Part shown: positions 50,131-54,182 of the stretch, piece by piece
Layout: each line of letters begins with the position of its first letter
How positions within the stretch are numbered: position 1 is the stretch's first letter
Source of the DNA: DATEDA01 sp963789885
GTDB taxonomy: Bacteria > Pseudomonadota > Gammaproteobacteria > Burkholderiales > SG8-39
Direction: 5' to 3'
Length of the DNA: 54,182 nucleotides
Assembly (NCBI GenBank): GCA_963789885.1
Contig: CAWBNB010000069.1
Location: 1-54,182, forward strand
Notes under the pieces: generated by a model
Told to the model about the DNA's origin: nothing
The model's database searches: none
The model's input: only the letters and a program-made list of their open reading frames with translations
Translations under genes and position numbers: made by a program

Positions 50131-50928
50131 ATGAGCGATTCGAAAGGTACCGCGCTGATCACCGGTGCGTCGCGGGGCATCGGCGCCGTCTATGCCGATC
50201 GCCTTGCCAGGCGCGGCTACGACCTCGTCCTCGCGGCCCGCCACGAAGCGCGGCTCGCGGATCTGGGCGCGAAGCTCGCGTCCGCGACCGGACGCACGGT
50301 GAGCGTGCTCCCCGCCGACCTCAACGACAGGGTCGACCTCGCGAAGGTGGAGCAACGACTGCGGCGCGATGGCGCCATCACCATGCTGGTCAACAACGCC
50401 GGCATCGCCGCTGTCACGCCGCTCGTCCAGTCGGACGTCGACGCGATGGAGCGGATGATCGATCTCAACGTCACGGCGCTCACGCGGCTGACCTATGCCG
50501 CTGCGCCGGCATTCGCGGCGCGTGGCGCGGGCACCATCATCAACATCGCCTCGATCGTCGGCATTTCGCCCGAGACGCTGAACGGCGTCTACGGCGCGAC
50601 CAAAGCGTACGTGATTGCGCTCAGTCACTCGCTCGAGCACGAGCTCGGGGCCAAGGGCGTGCGCATCCAGGCGGTGCTGCCGGGCGCTACGGCGACCGAT
50701 ATCTGGGAGACCGCCGGCCGTCATTGGCGGCAGCTGCCGCCGCAGATCGTCATGTCGCCGGAAGACATGGTCGACGCGGCGCTTGCCGGGCTCGATCAGG
50801 GCGAGCGGGTGACGATTCCCGGCCTGCAAGACGGCGAGGAGTGGAACCGTTTCGAGGCCGCGCGCCGCGCACTCGCGCAGAAGTTGGGCAGCTCCCGGCC
50901 GGCGCCGAGATACCGGGTCGCGGCGTGA
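50131..50928 (+). CDS. Short-chain dehydrogenase/reductase
   Basis: The protein has 265 residues from the ATG at 50131, after GAAAGGA; a start at 50098 would read through the operator. The cofactor loop is TGASRGIG (about 10-17), then NNAG, and the active-site Tyr/Lys are in GVYGATKAYVIALSHSLEHE, with serine before it in INIASIVGIS. It is of the classical SDR type, with LAARHEARL after the loop suggesting NADP. The substrate is unknown. It is under a dyad shared with the TetR gene. The MATE gene follows 25 bp later, so the two may be one transcript. Confidence 0.92.
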   Translation: MSDSKGTALITGASRGIGAVYADRLARRGYDLVLAARHEARLADLGAKLASATGRTVSVLPADLNDRVDLAKVEQRLRRDGAITMLVNNAGIAAVTPLVQSDVDAMERMIDLNVTALTRLTYAAAPAFAARGAGTIINIASIVGISPETLNGVYGATKAYVIALSHSLEHELGAKGVRIQAVLPGATATDIWETAGRHWRQLPPQIVMSPEDMVDAALAGLDQGERVTIPGLQDGEEWNRFEAARRALAQKLGSSRPAPRYRVAA

Positions 50929-50953
50929 TTCGCGTGGATCAGGGGATGGCGTC

Positions 50954-52360
50954 GTGAACGCCCGCATGGATCCGCGCACCCGCGCGCTACTCGAGGCGCC
51001 TATCGCGACGACGCTGCTGCGGCTTGCCGCCCCGAACATGCTCGTCATGGTCGTCCAGGCAGCCGTCGGCCTCGTCGAGACGTATTTCGTCGGGAAGCTC
51101 GGCACCGACGCGCTCGCAGGCGTGGCGCTCGCCTTCCCGGTCGTCATGCTGATGCAGATGATGTCGGCGGGCGCCATGGGCGGCGGTATCGCCTCGGCAA
51201 TCGCGCGCGCGCTCGGCGGCGGACGGCGCAGCGATGCCGATGCGCTCGCCCTCCATGCGCTCGTGATCGGGCTCGGCTTCGGCATCGCATTCATGGTCGC
51301 TGTCCTGGGCGGCGGACGGCTGCTCTACGCTGCCATGGGCGGGACCGGCGCGTCGCTCGAGGCGGCGCTCACCTACTCGAACTGGGTCTTCGCCGGCGCG
51401 GTGCTGGTGTGGCTGTTCAACTCGCTCGCTGCCGTGATCCGCGGCACCGGCAACATGGCGCTCCCGGCGACGGTGATCTGCGCGGGCGCCCTGATCGTGA
51501 TCCCGCTCTCGCCCGCGCTCATCTTCGGTTGGGGTCCGTTTCCCCGCCTTGGCATCGCGGGCGGTGCGTTGGCGCTCGTCTCCTACTACGCCTTGGGGAG
51601 CATCGCGCTGGCCGCCTATCTCTGGTCGGGGCGGAGCGTCCTGCGCCCGTCGTTGCGCACCGTGCACTTCCAGTGGCCGCTCTTTCGGGACATCCTTCGG
51701 ATCGGTGCGATGGCGGCGCTCGTGACCGTCTCGACCAACCTCACGATCATGATCGGTACCGCGCTCGTCGGCGCATTCGGGCCAGCAGCGATCGCGGGCT
51801 ACGGTACGGGCGCGCGTCTGGAATATCTGCTCGTACCACTGGTGTTCGGCCTCGGCGCACCCCTCGTCGCCATGGTCGGGACGAGCATCGGGGCGGGTAT
51901 GCGCGAGCGCGCATTACGCACGGCATGGATCGGTGGCGCCATTGCAGCGATCCTCACCGAAGCGATCGGCCTCGCGGCGGCCGCCAATCCCGAGGCATGG
52001 CTCTCGCTCTTCGACGCGAATCCCGAAATGCTGGACGTGGGGTCGCGGTACTTGCGCCTGGTCGGACCGTTCTACGGCATGTTCGGACTTGCGCTTGCGC
52101 TGTATTTTGCTTCCCAGGGCGCCGGTCGCTTGCTGTGGCCTCTCGTCGCCAACCTGGCGCGCCTCGCCATCGCGGCGCTCCTCGGCTGGCTCGCGCTGCG
52201 CTGGAACGGCGATCTTTCGCAGGTCTTCATGGCGCAGAGTCTGGCGCTCGTCGCGTTTGGGCTGATCAATGCCGCGGCGGTTGCCGCCGGTGCCTGGTTC
52301 GGTCCGTTGAAGTGGCCGTGGAGCGCGACGACCGCGCGGGAAACGAGGCCGGCAACGTGA
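50954..52360 (+). CDS. MATE-family efflux transporter
   Basis: The protein has 468 residues and twelve predicted membrane segments, with the two MatE halves (about 20-180 and 245-410). Early marks are LLRLAAPNMLVMVVQAAVGL, ETYFVGKLGTDALAGVALAF and MSAGAMGGGIASAIARALGG, and in the second half AALVTVSTNLTIMIGTALVG. MATE pumps export cationic drugs or metabolites against Na+ or H+. A GTG at 50954 or an ATG at 50966 can start it. Its place behind the TetR-controlled SDR suggests an export and detoxification unit. A short membrane protein follows. Confidence 0.93.
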   Translation: MNARMDPRTRALLEAPIATTLLRLAAPNMLVMVVQAAVGLVETYFVGKLGTDALAGVALAFPVVMLMQMMSAGAMGGGIASAIARALGGGRRSDADALALHALVIGLGFGIAFMVAVLGGGRLLYAAMGGTGASLEAALTYSNWVFAGAVLVWLFNSLAAVIRGTGNMALPATVICAGALIVIPLSPALIFGWGPFPRLGIAGGALALVSYYALGSIALAAYLWSGRSVLRPSLRTVHFQWPLFRDILRIGAMAALVTVSTNLTIMIGTALVGAFGPAAIAGYGTGARLEYLLVPLVFGLGAPLVAMVGTSIGAGMRERALRTAWIGGAIAAILTEAIGLAAAANPEAWLSLFDANPEMLDVGSRYLRLVGPFYGMFGLALALYFASQGAGRLLWPLVANLARLAIAALLGWLALRWNGDLSQVFMAQSLALVAFGLINAAAVAAGAWFGPLKWPWSATTARETRPAT

Positions 52361-52395
52361 ATCAGCGCGAGGCACTCGTCGCAGGGCTCTGAGCG

Positions 52396-52917
52396 ATGAA
52401 CATTCTCACCATCAATCTCCTGTTCAGCACCTTCGTGTTCTGGGTTGCGGCTCGGATCTACGTCATGCCGAAGCTCCCGGAACTCGAGCCACGGACCGTC
52501 TTGGTGCCGATCCTGCTGCTGCATTCGCTCCGGCACCTGGGACTGATGTTCCTCGCGCCGGGCGCGACCTACCCGGGGATCCCTCAGCAGTTCGCCTATC
52601 CCGCGGCAATCGGAGACCTGGTCACGGCCTTGCTTGCCCTGGCGGCGATTCCCGCCGTGGTCCGAGGTACGCGCATAGCGAGATCGTTGCTGTGGATCTT
52701 CAACGTGTGGGGAACCGCAGACCTCGCCGACGCGATCGTGCTGGCGACGAGCTCCGGCGCCCCGGCCTTCATGGGGCCTGCTTACTGGATACCGGCCTTA
52801 TGGGTGCCGGCGCTGCTGGTGACGCACTACATCGTCTTTGTCGTCCTGCTGAAGTACTGGACAGGCGCCGCCCGCCGAGCAGAACACCTCACCGAGCCTG
52901 CAGAACCCGATTCGTGA
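52396..52917 (+). CDS. Small integral membrane protein, 173 residues
   Basis: No family is certain. Four membrane segments are clear: INLLFSTFVFWVAARIYV, VLVPILLLHSLRHLGLMFLA, IGDLVTALLALAAIPAVV and LWVPALLVTHYIVFVVLL. An HSLRH motif in segment two and a conserved-looking GTADLADAI loop between segments three and four stand out. An ATG starts it 35 bases behind the MATE stop, with weak ribosome site. It is probably part of the same transcript. A charged tail ends it. Confidence 0.7.
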   Translation: MNILTINLLFSTFVFWVAARIYVMPKLPELEPRTVLVPILLLHSLRHLGLMFLAPGATYPGIPQQFAYPAAIGDLVTALLALAAIPAVVRGTRIARSLLWIFNVWGTADLADAIVLATSSGAPAFMGPAYWIPALWVPALLVTHYIVFVVLLKYWTGAARRAEHLTEPAEPDS

Positions 52918-53027
52918 CCACTCCGATCATCCTGCTCGTCTTGATGACGGCGCCCTATCTGATCGTCCGCGCGCTCTCAGTCGTCAGGGGCAACGGGTGC
53001 TGGGAGTCTGTCCCTCGGGCGCCGCCG

Positions 53028-53162
53028 TCACGAATCGTTCCGGTCCGAGAGCTCGAGTCCCATACCGAGGGCGATCAACCCAGCTCCGACGACGATGGCG
53101 GGCACGAACCACGAGCTCGCGCTCGCTACGAGGGCGATCAATCAGATCAGCGCGACGACCAT
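53028..53162 (-). pseudogene. Tiny membrane protein remnant with an in-frame TGA
   Basis: The frame from 53162 reads MVVALI, TGA, then LIALVASASSWFVPAIVVGA, GLIALGMGLELSDRNDS and a stop. This looks like a two-helix membrane protein broken by a stop at codon 7. A TTG after the stop could also start it. Confidence 0.4.
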
Positions 53163-53536
53163 CCGGACGCCTCCGTGGCGGTTCGAATCGAGCCCGGGTC
53201 TGCCACCCGCTGAGGGGCTATCGACGGATCCCACGCGGACAGGCCGAGGCATGCGGCCGGCACGGCGCTCTCCGGGCTCAACCCGGACGTCAACTCGACG
53301 TGGGCGGCGATGAACGCCGGGATCTCGTGAACACCGATGATCTCCTGCCCGCTCACGAACCGCGTGCTCTGGTCGGCGATTGCCGCGACCGATGCAGCAA
53401 CCAGCGCCGCGACACCCACGATCCGAACGAGAAGCGCGCTTGCGGATGGCGTCCGGACGTGCGGCTCCGGTCTGCGCCCGGTCGCGTGGAGCCGGGGCGA
53501 GATCCGAAACGCGATCGACGTCGGATGGTGTTCCAT
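53147..53536 (-). CDS. Hypothetical protein, possibly exported, 129 residues
   Basis: The ATG at 53536 is preceded by AGGAA. After a basic head (residues 1-35), one hydrophobic segment (ALLVRIVGVAALVAASVAAI, about 34-53) may anchor it or be a late signal peptide. The rest (about 60-129) is mild and shows no motif beyond EIPAFIAAHVELTSGLSPES. It overlaps the start of the broken tiny protein by 16 bases. Support is moderate. Confidence 0.4.
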   Translation of the reverse strand: MEHHPTSIAFRISPRLHATGRRPEPHVRTPSASALLVRIVGVAALVAASVAAIADQSTRFVSGQEIIGVHEIPAFIAAHVELTSGLSPESAVPAACLGLSAWDPSIAPQRVADPGSIRTATEASGWSSR

Positions 53537-54016
53537 TTCCTGCACCCTTCTTCGGATGCCCGACCGATGAGATTTCGGTCGGGCTTGCGTGAAGTTTCGG
53601 GACCGATTGCTACGGGCCGTCTTCGATGGACTCGCGGGACATTGCACACGTAACGTCCCGGCAACGGATGTGCGGCAGGCGAAGCAAAACGGACGCGCCG
53701 CGCTTCGCGCGTGCAAGCCCGCTCGCCATTTCCGCGAGAAGGCGGGCGGCTCGTGCAGTCGCGGCAAATCGCCGTCGCCTCGCGCGCGCTGAATCGCGGC
53801 TGACGTCTGATGCTTGCGACCTGGGCTCGTCGGGGACGGCAATTCATTCGCGTGTTCACTGAAGTCGATTGGCGAGCCGCCGAATCGACAATCGAGGACG
53901 CGCGTGACCGCCCCGGGCTCGACGCTGCCCGCCCGCCGGCGAATATCGGACCCCGCGCGGGCCGGTGAGCCTTCCCGTGGCTCCGGGACCGACGCCACTC
54001 GCGCGCTCGTTGGCGG
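53537..54016. other. 480-bp stretch without a recognisable gene
   Basis: Several open frames exist on both strands, but none has a ribosome site or family match. Small inverted words such as TTCGGTCGGG and CCCGACCGA (53560-53582) form a short hairpin behind nothing obvious. It ends at the IS6-type fragment. Confidence 0.35.
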
Positions 54017-54182
54017 AGAGGTCGCGGTAGGATAATTTGTAGGTCACGTACCAGCGCACGCACAGGATGATGATCTCCCGGTCGAAGTGGCGGCCCTTGA
54101 GCATCGGATGGCGGCAACGACGAACCATGGCGATCTCCGGCGTGGCGGGCTCACGAGAGTCTACCCGGCGGCCGATGCGACA
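54017..54182 (-). mobile_element. 5' fragment of a second IS6-family element
   Basis: Bases 54126-54182 match the region upstream of the transposase in the copy at 25.4 kb, including the GTGGCGGG and GAGTCTACCC words, and the element continues beyond the window. From the ATG at 54128 the frame reads MVRRCRHPMLKGRHFDREII and CVRWYVTYKLSYRDLS for about 37 codons, then changes to unrelated sequence near 54017. The tryptophan codon that is TAG in the other copy is intact here. It lies in the same orientation as that copy. Confidence 0.8.

Noticed and set aside
49447..51294. 615-codon open frame on the minus strand
   Set aside because: Antisense shadow of tetR, SDR and MATE genes.
24580..54182. 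Intact composite transposon between the two IS6-type copies
   Set aside because: The left transposase has a nonsense codon, the right copy is truncated, and native-type genes fill the right half. At most a remnant.
1..54182. CRISPR array or rRNA genes
   Set aside because: No regularly spaced repeats of 20-40 bases and no rRNA-like stretch were seen.

Overview
The window is GC-rich DNA of a betaproteobacterial type, most likely Burkholderiales. This rests on strongly GC-biased codons, a Bug/TctC-type solute-binding protein feeding an aromatic dioxygenase operon, and a tRNA-Lys 3' fragment that reads like Burkholderiales tRNA-Lys(UUU). It is not a calm chromosomal segment. It is a patchwork of small operons, plasmid/ICE-type genes, toxin-antitoxin modules, insertion sequences and broken genes. 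Several genes (TPR protein, ParM partner, UvrD-like helicase, a small island protein, pyruvate kinase) carry one- or two-base frame breaks. These are either real decay or indel errors in a long-read assembly, and the two cannot be told apart from the sequence alone.

Left part (1-10.8 kb): a decayed TPR gene (1-2.1 kb), a FimB-like tyrosine recombinase that has lost its C-terminal tyrosine and runs into a ClpS-like scrap (2.2-2.8 kb), a nested inverted repeat, and a low-GC DUF6236-like gene (3.2-4.1 kb). A catabolic unit follows (4.2-9.0 kb). A divergent IclR regulator faces tctC, ring-hydroxylating oxygenase alpha, beta and a ferredoxin-reductase. The layout recalls the terephthalate operons, while the alpha subunit looks closest to anthranilate-type oxygenases. 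Two similar dyads in the divergent promoter are good candidates for the IclR operators. A 5'-3' exonuclease fragment and an overlapping msrB-msrA pair follow.

Middle part (11-25.4 kb), plasmid/ICE-like: a ParM/StbA-type actin with a frameshifted partner, an IS1595-family element with perfect ends and an 8-bp target duplication that sits in the T-tract of a terminator, a small unknown protein, a RelE-like/UvrD/ankyrin helicase, a vapBC pair with a clean operator, a DUF1173 protein, two divergent Xre/RES toxin-antitoxin operons, a truncated Toprim primase, a PhnB-like protein and an IS6-family element whose transposase carries a nonsense codon.

25.4-38.6 kb, accessory islands: a lipoprotein with an alpha/beta-hydrolase signature, a divergent 585-residue lipase-like hydrolase, a convergent unknown protein (bounded by two near-identical terminators), and a Tat-exported beta-propeller lactonase. 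After a tRNA-Lys 3' fragment (probable att scar) come two small unknown proteins, a Fic protein with an AbiEi-like N-terminal half, an AbiEi remnant, and a two-gene operon of a GHKL ATPase and a helical partner. That operon is my best candidate for an undescribed system, probably defensive.

Right part (38.8-54.2 kb), mostly ordinary metabolism and regulation: a frameshifted pyruvate-kinase-like gene, a fatty-acid desaturase divergent from an AraC regulator, small exported proteins, a PaaI thioesterase, a second AraC regulator, GFA and YCII proteins, a GNAT acetyltransferase, and a thiolase divergent from a TetR gene followed by an SDR and a MATE transporter. The TetR gene has a consensus-like promoter, an almost leaderless start and a shared operator-like dyad. 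The window ends in a 5' fragment of a second IS6-family element in the same orientation as the one at 24.6 kb.
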